Assembly (NCBI GenBank): GCA_963707015.1
Contig: CAVPOO010000013.1
Location: forward strand, 198,729 to 262,728
Length of the DNA stretch: 64,000 nucleotides
Origin: CAVPOO01 sp963707015
GTDB lineage: Bacteria; Pseudomonadota; Gammaproteobacteria; Thiohalobacterales; Thiohalobacteraceae
Direction of reading: 5' to 3'
The notes under the pieces are model-generated. The model was not told where the DNA came from and searched no databases. It saw only the letters and a program-made list of their open reading frames with translations. This document shows, one piece after another, positions 37,671 through 46,624 of this stretch (position 1 is the first letter of the stretch; every line of letters starts with the position of its first letter). Both the position numbers and the translations under genes were made by a program.

Positions 37671-38786
37671 CTACTCGAGCAAGCTCAGATACTGCCCATA
37701 GCCCTCCTTCTCCATCTCCTCCCTGGGGATGAAGCGCAGGGCGGCGGAGTTGATGCAGTAGCGCTGGCCGGTGGGTTCCGGGCCGTCGTTGAAAAGGTGG
37801 CCGAGGTGTGAGTCGCCGTGGCGGCTACGGACTTCGGTGCGCGGCAGGATGAGTTTGAAGTCGCGCTTCTCCACGACCATGTCCGGTATCAGCGGCTTCG
37901 TGAAGCTTGGCCAGCCGGTGCCGGATTCGAACTTGTCCCTGGAGGAGAACAGCGGCTCGCCGCTGGCGACGTCCACATAGATGCCCTCGCGGTGCTCGTC
38001 CCAGTAATCGTTCTTGAAGGGCGGCTCGGTCCCTTCCTGCTGGGTGACCTTGTACTGCAGGGGCGTCAGGCGGCTTTGCAGTTCCTCCTCCGATGGCTTG
38101 CGGTACTCGGATGTTGCGTTCGGCGTGTCTTGACGGGTGTCCATGTGCAGCTCTTCTCCCCAGGTTTTTTCCAGATACTGGTCGCGCCCCGAGCGGTAAC
38201 GGTAGAACTCATAGCGCAGCGGGTTCCTGCTGTGATAATCCTGATGGTACGCCTCCGCCGGGTAGAACGTCGTCGCCGGCAGGATGGGCGTGACGATCGG
38301 CTCGGCGTAGCGACCGGAGGCCGCCAGCGCCGCCTTGGATTCCTCGGCCGCGCGCTTCTGCGCCTCGTCATGATAGAAGATCGCCGTCGTGTACTGCTTG
38401 CCGCGGTCGGCGAACTGGCCGCCGGCGTCGGTCGGCTCGACCATGCGCCAGAAGGCGGCCAGCAGACCCTCATAGCTGATCCGGGCCGGGTCGTAGTACA
38501 CCGCGACGCTCTCCAGGTGCCCGGTACCGCCGGCGGCAACCTGCCGGTAGCTCGGATTCTTCACCTGTCCGCCCGTGTAGCCGGAGATTGTCTTCACCAC
38601 CCCGGGCACCTTGTCGAAATCGGACTCGATACACCAGAAACAACCGCCGGCAAAGGTGGCGACCGCCAGCGTTTCGTCGATGGGTTCTACGGGCGCGACC
38701 GCCTCATCGCCGGCGCAACTCACCAGGAACGCGATGACGACCGCGGCCATCAGGCCCAGTCCGATAAGACGTCTTCTCATAGACAT
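37671..38786 (-). CDS. msrAB: Fused methionine sulfoxide reductase MsrA-MsrB, lipoprotein
   Basis: A 371-residue protein with a lipoprotein signal ending 'AFLVSCAG', so it is probably anchored in the periplasm. The MsrA domain carries '[13 protein letters not shown]' with the catalytic cysteine and 'GYTGG'. The MsrB domain carries 'GWPSFTKPL', '[11 protein letters not shown]' and the catalytic '[11 protein letters not shown]'. The zinc-binding CxxC pairs seen in some MsrB proteins are absent. It repairs both S and R methionine sulfoxide in exported proteins. It lies about 7 kb from the methionine-rich protein gene, and a functional link is possible but unproven. Confidence 0.93.
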   Translation of the reverse strand: MSMRRRLIGLGLMAAVVIAFLVSCAGDEAVAPVEPIDETLAVATFAGGCFWCIESDFDKVPGVVKTISGYTGGQVKNPSYRQVAAGGTGHLESVAVYYDPARISYEGLLAAFWRMVEPTDAGGQFADRGKQYTTAIFYHDEAQKRAAEESKAALAASGRYAEPIVTPILPATTFYPAEAYHQDYHSRNPLRYEFYRYRSGRDQYLEKTWGEELHMDTRQDTPNATSEYRKPSEEELQSRLTPLQYKVTQQEGTEPPFKNDYWDEHREGIYVDVASGEPLFSSRDKFESGTGWPSFTKPLIPDMVVEKRDFKLILPRTEVRSRHGDSHLGHLFNDGPEPTGQRYCINSAALRFIPREEMEKEGYGQYLSLLE

Positions 38787-39056
38787 TGCTCCGTCGAGGC
38801 CGCTCCAAGGCGCTCTTGCATCCGGGGCCTCCGGAATGAGGCCGGTTACCTGACTCTGACCATGGTGGGGGTGAAGAGTTGCATTCCCCAGGCGTTCGCT
38901 GCCGCCTGCGGTCCAGCCGAAGCACCCTGGGCCGCAGGGTTTCCAGGCTCAGAACCCGGTTTTCGAACTTAAGGGAAGATTGCCGCCAGGACAAGAATAC
39001 CGTCGATGTTCCAACCGGTAGCCGGCTGAAAGAACTCGGGCCACCATCCAGTATGC
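38787..39056. other. Intergenic stretch, no feature seen
   Basis: Upstream region of the msrAB gene. No gene or clear motif was recognised before the family A repeat begins. Confidence 0.4.
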
Positions 39057-39190
39057 CTTCAATCTGATAATAACGAATGTTATGGCCACGGAATCCACGG
39101 AAAAACACGGAAAGAACGAACACTCATTAGACTTTTTTCCGTGTTTTTCCGTGGATTCCGTGGCTATAAAAAATACTGGCGCACAGCCTG
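39057..39190. repeat. Dispersed palindromic repeat family A, copy 4 (opposite orientation)
   Basis: The core arms run 39085-39164. The flanks are reversed relative to copies 1-3: 'CTTCAATCTGATAATAACG' is on the left and 'ATACTGGCGCACAGCCTG' on the right. This shows the element has a direction despite its palindromic core. A family B copy begins directly after it. Confidence 0.9.
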
Positions 39191-39317
39191 CTAGCCCGGA
39201 TTTCTCGCCGGGATAGGCATCTTTACGAAACACGCTGTGTTCTGGCGACTCAGCACTCTCTCAATCTCTTCAACAGAATATGCGGTTCCACCGCCGCCCG
39301 GTGAGAAATCCGGGCTA
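39191..39317. repeat. Dispersed inverted-repeat family B, copy 3
   Basis: The outer arms are CTAGCCCGGATTTCTC and GAGAAATCCGGGCTAG, which differ from copies 1 and 2 by one compensated base on each side. The last three bases (39315-39317) serve as the stop codon of the adjacent minus-strand poly-ferredoxin gene. Confidence 0.9.
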
Positions 39318-40382
39318 GGGTTGCTTTTCGAACACCTGGTACAGGTTACGGTGGCGCTGCGTGCGGGCACAGATTGGACACAAGGGTTCATTCGCACGGC
39401 CGGTTTGTGGCCGGTGGAAAGGCACGCCGCACGCTTCGCAACGCCCCGTCCACAGCGGAATCGCGTCGGTCGCCACTGGCTGCCAGCACGCGACGCTGAC
39501 CGCATTCGACTCGCAGACGTCGCTGCACACGCCGCACCCGCTGCACTGCTCAGCCACGATACGATAGGCCGGCTGTGTTGCATTTTGGTCCAGCACAATC
39601 GCCGCCTGGGGACACAGCCGCACACAGGCGTCGCAGCCGCTGCACCGTTCGGCGTCTATGGTCGGGGCAAAGGGCACGATCTCGGTCGACCGGGTACGCG
39701 GAATCAGGGCGCCGGGCGGAGTCAATGCGTCACGGTCTGCCCTATGCAGACCGGTCAGCCGCAGGCCCTCGCGGAGTCCCGCACCTAGCGCGCGGCCAAG
39801 GAATGCGCGTCGACCGACAACCGGGCCGCTGGCCACAGGAAGCGCGGCACGCATGCGCTGCCAGTGTGCGGGATCCTGATCCAGCAGCTCAAGGGACGCG
39901 CGGCCGCGGTCGGCAAGCATGACGTTGATGGCCGCAAGACGCTGCGGCAAGGTCTCACCGCGGCCCCGCGGACAGGTGTCGCAGTCAGCTTGTGCGATCA
40001 CCAGGCGGGTGACACCCGAACCGGCGAGTCGCAACAGATCACGCATGCCAAGCGCATGCAGACAGGGCAGCACCGCCGGGCCGCTGTCGACTGCGGCCCG
40101 CTCACAGGCGGCAAACGCCAGACGCCGGCCGTGCCAGTCGCCGATCGCCGGTTCGTGAGGCTGTGCGATAGCGGCCTGCGGGCAAGCCGCGGCGCACAGG
40201 CCACAGCCGTCACAGACCTCGGTGTTTATACCCAGTGACTCGTCGTCGAGCACCCAGGCGTCCCGCGGACAACTGTCGACGCAGGCCTGGCAGCTCGCCG
40301 TTTCCAGGGCTGAGTGGACACAGCGTTCAGCGAGGATCTCGGGCAGCACCCACGTCTGATGCAGCGTGTCGGCAAACTGCAT
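39315..40382 (-). CDS. Poly-ferredoxin (multiple [4Fe-4S]) protein of the molybdoenzyme locus
   Basis: A 355-residue soluble protein. It has several cluster motifs: 'CQACVDSCPRDAW', 'CDGCGLCAAACPQAA' and, after a middle region, 'CSGCDACVRLCPQAA' and 'CSGCGVCSDVCESNA'. The C-terminal CxxC pairs 'CEACGVPF' and 'CPICARTQ' resemble a zinc ribbon. The middle part (residues 80-200) carries 'ADCDTCPRG' and no known fold. No export signal is seen, so it is probably cytosolic and may serve electron delivery or cofactor assembly for the Mo enzyme. It is the last gene of the DmsA-like operon, and its stop codon is provided by a family B repeat. Confidence 0.8.
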   Translation of the reverse strand: MQFADTLHQTWVLPEILAERCVHSALETASCQACVDSCPRDAWVLDDESLGINTEVCDGCGLCAAACPQAAIAQPHEPAIGDWHGRRLAFAACERAAVDSGPAVLPCLHALGMRDLLRLAGSGVTRLVIAQADCDTCPRGRGETLPQRLAAINVMLADRGRASLELLDQDPAHWQRMRAALPVASGPVVGRRAFLGRALGAGLREGLRLTGLHRADRDALTPPGALIPRTRSTEIVPFAPTIDAERCSGCDACVRLCPQAAIVLDQNATQPAYRIVAEQCSGCGVCSDVCESNAVSVACWQPVATDAIPLWTGRCEACGVPFHRPQTGRANEPLCPICARTQRHRNLYQVFEKQP

Positions 40383-40414
40383 TGTCGGCTCCAGCGAATG
40401 GTGGCCCGATCGTC

Positions 40415-41206
40415 TTACCAGGACGGCGCTGCACCCGGCACGAAGGGGGCCGGTGGCTCGACTGCAACCGAGACCCTGGGTTTCATCCGTTGCGCGATCA
40501 CTGCCGAGCCAGGTCGGGGCTCACCCAGGATGTCGACCAGCAGCGCGCGCAGCTCCTCCCCATAGGCCGCCGTCAACATGGCCAGCCCCGCATAGAAGGG
40601 TGTCGCACAGCGATGTGCGACGCGCTGGGCAAACTCGGACAGCCAGCGTAACAGGTGTTCATCCATGAAGGCTGCGCTATCCCGCAGTACGTTCACCGCA
40701 GACTCATAGTCCGGCACCTCAGCGCAGGTCGTAAACAGGTGGGCCAGAAAGGCGAGCTGATAGCCGAGGTAATCATCGGCACGCCTGCGCCAGTTCTCGG
40801 CCGCGATGTCGTAACGCCGATACCACGCCCGCACCTGAAACATCGGCTGCTGCATCGCCAGACCGTCCTCGTCCAGCCACACAGATTCGAACGGTGACGC
40901 CTGAAGCGTATGGTTCAGATAGATGTCGGCGTAATCTGACGCCAGCGCATCCACGGCCGCTTCACCAGGATTCTGCCCACAATCGACCAGCGCGGCATTC
41001 AGCACGCTGGCGGCCTCGGAGGCCAGATCCGATTGCAGACACAACCCCAGACCCGCCGGGAAATGCGCCTGCTGCAGATCACCAATGCGCGCCGCATCCA
41101 GTTCCCGATCGTGCAGCAACGCCAGTTGCGATAAATCCTGTGCGATGGCACTGCACAGCATCGTCAGTACCGCTGCAGGACCAGGCTGTTTCGCCAGGCG
41201 CGACAT
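40415..41206 (-). CDS. TorD/DmsD-family molybdoenzyme chaperone
   Basis: A 263-residue all-helical cytosolic protein. The family hallmark E-x-x-W-type segment is present as 'LQASPFESVWLDEDGLAMQQ', followed by 'YLGYQLAFLAHLF', as in TorD/DmsD chaperones. These bind the twin-arginine signal of the catalytic subunit and assist cofactor insertion before export. The start overlaps the DmsB-like stop in a TGATG arrangement, so it is translationally coupled. This supports that the large subunit in this operon is Tat-exported. Confidence 0.88.
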   Translation of the reverse strand: MSRLAKQPGPAAVLTMLCSAIAQDLSQLALLHDRELDAARIGDLQQAHFPAGLGLCLQSDLASEAASVLNAALVDCGQNPGEAAVDALASDYADIYLNHTLQASPFESVWLDEDGLAMQQPMFQVRAWYRRYDIAAENWRRRADDYLGYQLAFLAHLFTTCAEVPDYESAVNVLRDSAAFMDEHLLRWLSEFAQRVAHRCATPFYAGLAMLTAAYGEELRALLVDILGEPRPGSAVIAQRMKPRVSVAVEPPAPFVPGAAPSW

Positions 41207-41880
41207 CAGTTCACCTTGCCCTTGCGATGCGCTACGAATACGATCGACGGGTTGGTCAGTTCCGGATTGGCGAAATTCCTGACCTGGCGGGAGGGCACAT
41301 CGTTCGGCCCCATCGCCTTGGTCGGATAGGTTCCGGCGCGCAGCTGGTCGATGGGACCGATGTCCAGCACGCGCATCATGCAGCCCATCACACAGTAGGG
41401 CTTGCGGCCAGCGTCAATTTCGTCGACGCACATATTGCACTTTTTCACGACCTGCTCTTCCACATCGAACTGGGGTGCACCGTAGGGACAGGTCGCCTCG
41501 CAGCGGCGGCAGCCAATACACAAGGTCGAATCGATGTCGACGATGCCGTCCTTCTTGCGCTTGAAGATCGCGCCCGTCGGACAAGCCGGCAGGCACGCCG
41601 GTTCCGCACAGTGGTTGCACGAGACGTTAACCTTGTAGGCGTAGACATCGGGATACGTGCCACCTTCGACGTAAAGCACGCGCCGGAAGCGCGGCCCTGC
41701 GTTGAGGCCGTTCTTGTCCTTGCAGGCGATCTCACAGGCCCGGCAGCCGATACAGTCCACATTGTTGTGGATGAAGCCAAGCTGCATGTCCGGCACGACG
41801 GGGGTATAGACCTCTTTCTTGCGGCGTTGGACCGCGGTCTTGATCGTTGCCTTTTGCTCCGGATCGAGTTTCTTTGCCAC
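41206..41880 (-). CDS. DmsB-like four-cluster iron-sulfur subunit
   Basis: A 224-residue electron-transfer subunit with four cysteine groups: 'CIGCRACEIACKDKNG', 'CNHCAEPACLPACPTGAIF', 'CIGCRRCEATCPYGAPQF' and 'CNMCVDEIDAGRKPYCVMGC'. This pattern is typical of DMSO-reductase-family beta subunits. It would pass electrons to the catalytic subunit encoded just upstream. No NrfD/DmsC-type membrane anchor gene is present in this locus, which suggests electrons come from the pentaheme cytochrome. Confidence 0.92.
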   Translation of the reverse strand: MAKKLDPEQKATIKTAVQRRKKEVYTPVVPDMQLGFIHNNVDCIGCRACEIACKDKNGLNAGPRFRRVLYVEGGTYPDVYAYKVNVSCNHCAEPACLPACPTGAIFKRKKDGIVDIDSTLCIGCRRCEATCPYGAPQFDVEEQVVKKCNMCVDEIDAGRKPYCVMGCMMRVLDIGPIDQLRAGTYPTKAMGPNDVPSRQVRNFANPELTNPSIVFVAHRKGKVN

Positions 41881-41900
41881 GGCTCAGCTCCTCTCAATCA

Positions 41901-44474
41901 TCACAAGTCGCGCCGGAAGACGTGCGACCGCGCGGTCGCGAGCTTGTCCCAGCCGGGCTTGTGCACCAGATCGGTCTTGGCGATATTCACCAGCACCGTG
42001 TTATAGGCGAAAGCGCCTGCCGGGCTGGGTGCATCCAGTGTCAGCATATCCGGATTGCCCGCGCGGTCGATGCCGTTCTCGTCGAGATCCAGCCAGGCAC
42101 CTTCGAACAGCACCGCGACACCCGGCATGCAGCGTTCGGTGACATAAACGGGAACCACCACCCTGCCGCGCTCATTCCAGACCTCGACCGTATCGCCGGT
42201 CCTGATTCCCAGCCGTTTTGCATCGGAGGCGTTGAGGGTGACCTCCTGCTCGTAGGTCTCACGCAGCCAGGAGCAGTTGTTGAAAATGGAATGCGTGCGC
42301 CAGCGCGGATGGGGCGAGATCAGATGAAACGGAAACTGGCTGGTCTTCGGGCTGTTCAACGACTCCCAGGGGTCGATCCATTTCGGGATAGAGGGGATGT
42401 GGTAGCCGTAGCGTGTCTTCGCCCAGTCCGTGATCCCGGCAAGCTCGGTGCACAGGATCTCAATCTTTCCCGAAGGCGTCTGGAAGGGCATGCCCTGTTC
42501 AATCTGGGTGCGGAAGGCCACCAGCGGCTTGTCGAAGGTGAACTTGTACACGCCGTGCTGCTTGAATTCCTCCCAGGACATCTGGACACTCTGGTGGTTC
42601 TGAACCCCCTGCCACCAGTCGACCAGGTAGGCCTCGTCGACGGCATCGGGATTGCGAAAATAGGAACGATCTGCCTTCGGATTAAAGGCCTTACCAAAGT
42701 GATCTCCGCCGATGCGATACGCCAGCTCGGTAAAGACCTGAAGGTCAGTCTTCGATTCGCCCAGCGGTTCGATGACCTTGGGCCGGTGGATGTAGTAATG
42801 GCCCTTGTACCAGGGCAGGGCGACATCGTGGCGCTCGAAATGGGTCGCGATGGGCAACATATAGTCCGCGTACAGGCCGGACGGTGTGATGGTGGAATCC
42901 ATGCACACGACCAGCTCCAGCTTCTCGATCGCCTGGCGTTCCTTGTTGATATTGGTGAGCTGGTTGAACCAGTCCGAGCCCTGCCAGAAGATCCCCTTGA
43001 TGTTGGGAATGACGCCTTCGAACTGGTCGGTGCGTGGCCACAACCCGACCTCTTCGCGGCGCACGTTGGGGTAATTGAGCACGCAGTGCGCCCAGCGGTC
43101 TGACTTGATCGATGCAAACCAGACATTGGCATATTCGTCGTACGGATAGGCTATTGCCTGGGCATGCCAGGACTTGCCAACGCCCTCAGCAGAGCCGCCC
43201 AGGACGCCAATGTTGCCGGTCATTGCCTGCAGGGCTGCCGCCATACGGTTGTATTGTTCGCCGTAGGCGTTGCGACCCGGCGCCCAGCAGGCCTTCAGTG
43301 CCGCCGGTTTTGTGGTTGCGTACAGGTCGGCCAGCTTCCTGATGTCCTCGGCCGCGACACCACAGATGTTCGCCGCCCATTCCGGCGTCTTGGGAACCCC
43401 GTCATACGTGCCGAGGATGTAGTCCTTGAAGTTCTCTGTGCCGTTCGCAGAGCTGGCCGCCCAGTCCGGCATGGTGCCTGCGTCCATGCCCATACAGAAC
43501 CGGTTGATGAAGTCCTGATTCTGCAGCCCATTGCTGAAGATATAGTGGGCCATGCCGGCCATCATGGCGGCATCGGTGTTCGGCCGGATCGGGATCCACC
43601 AGGCGTCATAGGCCGCGGCCGAGTCAGTGTATTGCGGATCGATCAGCACGAATTTGCAGCCGCGCTGTTTGGCCATGCGCATGTAGTAAAAGGTGTTGCC
43701 GCCGTGAAAGGTGTAGGCCGGATTCCAGCCCCACATGATGATCAGCTTCGAGTGCGCGAAGGCGTCATCCTCGTTGCCATCTTCGATGGTCCCGAACGTC
43801 CAGCGTGAACTGGTTGTCGTGGCCTGGTAGGACGGCACCGACCAGGAGCTCGTGCGGCAACCGAACATGCCGAGAAAGCGGCCCAGCAGACCCTCGATCT
43901 GATCCGACTTGTGGAGCACGCCGTAGGAGGCGCCGGCATAACTCTGATCCAGCAACGCCGTTGAGCCATAGGTGTTCTTGATGTCGATCATGCGGCGGGC
44001 GATGTCGTCCAGTGCCTCGTCCCAGGAGACCCGCTTGAACTTGCCCTCGCCCCGTTTGCCGACGCGTTTCATCGGAAACAACAACCGTTCGGCGGAATAG
44101 ATCCGCTGACGGTACGAGCGGCCGCGCAGACAGGCCCGCAACTGCGGCTCGGCCTCGGTATCCTTTCCGACGTGGCCGTCCTTCTGATAGCGACCGTCGT
44201 CGCTCGACAGTCGCACGATCACATCGCCCTTTTTGTGCGCGACCAGCATGTGACGTGAGCCACAGTTGTGGGCGCAACTGGTAACCACGGTCTCTAACTC
44301 GTCGTCTCGCGGATAGGGTTCGTAGGCGAAGGCGTTGGCCGTCTTGGTCGTCTTCAGATCGACGAGGCCACTGGCGCCGAGTGCTGCGCTCGTAGCCGCA
44401 GTCGTTTTGAGAAACGAGCGCCGGTCCATGTTCAGGCGTGCGGTCAGCCCCGCCAGTGTCTTCTCGATGCGCAT
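41901..44474 (-). CDS. DMSO-reductase-family molybdopterin catalytic subunit (DmsA-like), Tat-exported
   Basis: An 857-residue catalytic subunit from the ATG at 44474 (a GTG two codons earlier also fits). The twin-arginine signal 'MDRRSFLKTTAAT' lies near residue 15. The N-terminal Fe-S motif is 'SCAHNCGSRHMLVAH' with a later 'LRACLRG', so the third cysteine of the usual set is a histidine. Central segments ('LIIMWGWNPAYTFHGG', 'GIFWQGSDWFNQ') and the C-terminal dinucleotide domain ('LISPHPRWRTHSIFNN', 'DTVEVWNERGRVVVPV') mark the bis-MGD family. The Mo ligand is probably the serine in 'WSVPSYQATT', by position only. Substrate unknown; S-oxides and N-oxides are typical of this branch. Confidence 0.9.
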   Translation of the reverse strand: MRIEKTLAGLTARLNMDRRSFLKTTAATSAALGASGLVDLKTTKTANAFAYEPYPRDDELETVVTSCAHNCGSRHMLVAHKKGDVIVRLSSDDGRYQKDGHVGKDTEAEPQLRACLRGRSYRQRIYSAERLLFPMKRVGKRGEGKFKRVSWDEALDDIARRMIDIKNTYGSTALLDQSYAGASYGVLHKSDQIEGLLGRFLGMFGCRTSSWSVPSYQATTTSSRWTFGTIEDGNEDDAFAHSKLIIMWGWNPAYTFHGGNTFYYMRMAKQRGCKFVLIDPQYTDSAAAYDAWWIPIRPNTDAAMMAGMAHYIFSNGLQNQDFINRFCMGMDAGTMPDWAASSANGTENFKDYILGTYDGVPKTPEWAANICGVAAEDIRKLADLYATTKPAALKACWAPGRNAYGEQYNRMAAALQAMTGNIGVLGGSAEGVGKSWHAQAIAYPYDEYANVWFASIKSDRWAHCVLNYPNVRREEVGLWPRTDQFEGVIPNIKGIFWQGSDWFNQLTNINKERQAIEKLELVVCMDSTITPSGLYADYMLPIATHFERHDVALPWYKGHYYIHRPKVIEPLGESKTDLQVFTELAYRIGGDHFGKAFNPKADRSYFRNPDAVDEAYLVDWWQGVQNHQSVQMSWEEFKQHGVYKFTFDKPLVAFRTQIEQGMPFQTPSGKIEILCTELAGITDWAKTRYGYHIPSIPKWIDPWESLNSPKTSQFPFHLISPHPRWRTHSIFNNCSWLRETYEQEVTLNASDAKRLGIRTGDTVEVWNERGRVVVPVYVTERCMPGVAVLFEGAWLDLDENGIDRAGNPDMLTLDAPSPAGAFAYNTVLVNIAKTDLVHKPGWDKLATARSHVFRRDL

Positions 44475-44499
44475 GTCCACTTATCTCCCCGGTCTGCGC

Positions 44500-45282
44500 C
44501 TAGTTTTTGCTGATGCGATTCCTGCTGATCTGGAAACGCGGATCGGATTCCGTTGGCCGGTCTCTGGCCCAATCGGGTACGGTCTCGCCGCCACCCGACC
44601 AGGGGTGGCGAGGATAGGGATAAGCGATGCGGTACCAGGAGCGTCCGCCGTGGCAGCCATAACAGACGTCGGAGTCGTCCTTCGCCGCCGCTTCAATCGC
44701 CTCCGCCTTGAGGAAGTTGACCTGGTGTCGGTGGGTGCGAATGGCAGCGTGACAGGTCAGGCAGCTGCCGAAGGTTTGTTCATGTTCAACCCAGGGGCCG
44801 GGTAAGCCCATGAGCTGGTACGAGAACTGGCCGTGGCACATGAGACAGATGTTCGGGTCCACGTGCTTGCGTTGCGTGAGGTTGGGATCACCGGTTGCTG
44901 ACGAATTTGCCGTTTCTTCGCGCGGGTCATTACCCTGGTGACAGGTATTGCACTTCAGCGTCATGACCTGCCTGGCGTAGGGTGTGACCAGGTGACGGCG
45001 ATGAAAGGTCTCCTGATCGCCTGCATAGGTCGTCAGCGTCTGGTACCAGGCGAGTGCCTCCGATGCTTTCACACCTGCCGGCGAGATGTCGCGTACCCGG
45101 CGGTCAAGAATCTCCGGGTGACAGACCAGACATTGCGCATCCGTTGCCTGGTCTATTGCGGGCTTGAAATGGATGGGATCCCAGCGCGCCGCGTCGTAGC
45201 CCGGCTTCTCACCGGCGGCACTGGCCAACGAAACCATACTGCCCAGCAACCCTATGGCAGCCGCTTTGAGGACTCTGTGCAT
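44500..45282 (-). CDS. Exported pentaheme cytochrome c
   Basis: A 260-residue protein with a signal peptide ('GLLGSMVSLASAAGE') and five CxxCH heme sites at about residues 51, 111, 146, 174 and 207 (CLVCH, CNTCH, CLMCH, CLTCH, CYGCH). No membrane helix is seen in the mature part, so it is periplasmic. Extra histidines may be distal ligands. It immediately precedes the molybdoenzyme gene (25 bases) and probably donates or accepts electrons for it in place of a membrane quinol-oxidising subunit. Not a close match by eye to NapC/NrfH or TorC, which have an N-terminal anchor. Confidence 0.92.
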   Translation of the reverse strand: MHRVLKAAAIGLLGSMVSLASAAGEKPGYDAARWDPIHFKPAIDQATDAQCLVCHPEILDRRVRDISPAGVKASEALAWYQTLTTYAGDQETFHRRHLVTPYARQVMTLKCNTCHQGNDPREETANSSATGDPNLTQRKHVDPNICLMCHGQFSYQLMGLPGPWVEHEQTFGSCLTCHAAIRTHRHQVNFLKAEAIEAAAKDDSDVCYGCHGGRSWYRIAYPYPRHPWSGGGETVPDWARDRPTESDPRFQISRNRISKN

Positions 45283-45314
45283 GACACTTTCCGGGTTTCA
45301 ACTCCGTAGAAGAA

Positions 45315-45334
45315 GGAGCGCGTCCCTGCGCTCC
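45315..45334. terminator. Hairpin between methionine-rich protein gene and cytochrome gene
   Basis: GGAGCGC and GCGCTCC form a perfect seven-base stem around a six-base loop in the 91-base gap. There is no T-run. It could partially end transcription or protect the upstream message, so that the repeat protein is made in excess of the cytochrome. That is inference. Confidence 0.45.
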
Positions 45335-45373
45335 CACGAGTACAGTGCCGCGTCTTTCGACCCGGCAACCCCG

Positions 45374-46576
45374 TCACTTACTTTCAGTCGGTGGAGTCCA
45401 TGTCTTGGCCTCGGTCGTTTCAGCTGTGTCGCCGGACATCCCTTCCATGCCCTGCATGCCGGACATCCCCTCCATGCCCTGCATGCCGGACATCCCCTCC
45501 ATGCCCTGCATCCCGGACATGCCGCCCATGCCGCCCATGCCACTCATTCCGGACATGCCACCCATTCCACCCATTCCGGACATGCCGCCCATGCCGGACA
45601 TGCCGCCCATGCCTGTCGGCCCAGCCAGTGACCACTGTGTACATACCCAGTTGCCACCGCCAGCCATCCCGGCCATGCCGCCCATGCCACTCATTCCAGA
45701 CATGCCACCCATGCCGCCCATGCCACTCATTCCGGACATGCCACCCATGCCGCCCATGCCACTCATTCCGGACATGCCACCCATGCCGCCCATGCCACTC
45801 ATCCCGGACATGCCACCCATGCCGCCCATGCCACTCATTCCGGACATGCCGCCCATACCACCCATGCCCGTCTGGGCCGGATAGAAAAAGACCTCGCCAC
45901 TAGGCGAGATCCTGAAATAGCCGGACATTCCAGCCATTCCGGACATGCCACCCATACCGCCCATGCCGCTCATTCCGGACATGCCACCCATACCGCCCAT
46001 GCCGCTCATTCCGGACATGCCGCCCATACCGCCCATGCCCTGCATCCCGGACATGCCACCCATGCCGCTCATTCCCGACATGCCACCCATACCGCCCATG
46101 CCCTGCATTCCGGACATGCCACCCATACCGCCCATGCCGCTCATTCCGGACATGCCGCCCATACCTTCCATGCCTTGCATTCCGGACATACCGCCCATGC
46201 CCGACATGCCGCCCATGCCGCCCATGCCGCTCATTCCGGACATGCCGCCCATGCCCGTCTGCGCCGGATAGAAGAAGACCTCGCCACTAGGCGTGATCTT
46301 GAAATAGCCGGACATGCCACCCATGCCGCTCATTCCCGACATGCCACCCATACCGCCCATGCCTTGCATCCCGGACATGCCACCCATTCCCGACATACCG
46401 CCCATGCCTTGCATGCCGGACATGCCACCCATACCGCTCATTCCCGACATGCCGCCCATGCCCTGCATACCGGACATGCCGCCCATGCCACCCATTTCGG
46501 CCCATGCGCTACCGGCCAGTGCGAGACTGACAACAGCAGCGAGCGCAGTTTTCTTGAAATTACGAAGCTTGTTCAT
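45374..46576 (-). CDS. Exported methionine/glycine-repeat protein (GGM/SGM), novel
   Basis: A 400-residue protein preceded by a strong AGGAGG site. Signal peptide residues 1-26 end 'AGSAWAE'. The mature protein is nearly all three-residue repeats (GGM, SGM, QGM, EGM), with about 102 methionines by hand count (about 25%). The array is interrupted at about 91-108 and 220-237 by near-identical modules 'YFKITPSGEVFFYPAQTG' and 'YFRISPSGEVFFYPAQTG', and near 309-320 by 'NWVCTQWSLAGP', which has the only cysteine of the mature protein. The acidic tail is 'TAETTEAKTWTPPTESK'. No family is known to me. Dense thioethers could bind Cu(I)/Ag(I) or act as a sink for oxidants. It sits in a probable sigma-54-controlled operon with the Mo enzyme. 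Confidence 0.85.
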   Translation of the reverse strand: MNKLRNFKKTALAAVVSLALAGSAWAEMGGMGGMSGMQGMGGMSGMSGMGGMSGMQGMGGMSGMGGMSGMQGMGGMGGMSGMSGMGGMSGYFKITPSGEVFFYPAQTGMGGMSGMSGMGGMGGMSGMGGMSGMQGMEGMGGMSGMSGMGGMGGMSGMQGMGGMGGMSGMSGMGGMSGMQGMGGMGGMSGMSGMGGMGGMSGMSGMGGMGGMSGMAGMSGYFRISPSGEVFFYPAQTGMGGMGGMSGMSGMGGMGGMSGMSGMGGMGGMSGMSGMGGMGGMSGMSGMGGMGGMSGMSGMGGMAGMAGGGNWVCTQWSLAGPTGMGGMSGMGGMSGMGGMGGMSGMSGMGGMGGMSGMQGMEGMSGMQGMEGMSGMQGMEGMSGDTAETTEAKTWTPPTESK

Positions 46577-46624
46577 TATTTCCTCCTACTCCTGATAAGC
46601 GATGAAAAAACCCAAATTCCCGTT

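Noticed and set aside
41847..43103. 418-residue plus-strand open frame
   Set aside because: Antisense to the DmsA-like gene, whose Tat signal and Mo-enzyme motifs are clear.
45345..45884. Pro/Met repeat frame (PPMPPMP) on the plus strand
   Set aside because: It is the antisense reading of the GGM repeat gene, without signal peptide or ribosome site. The sense frame has both.
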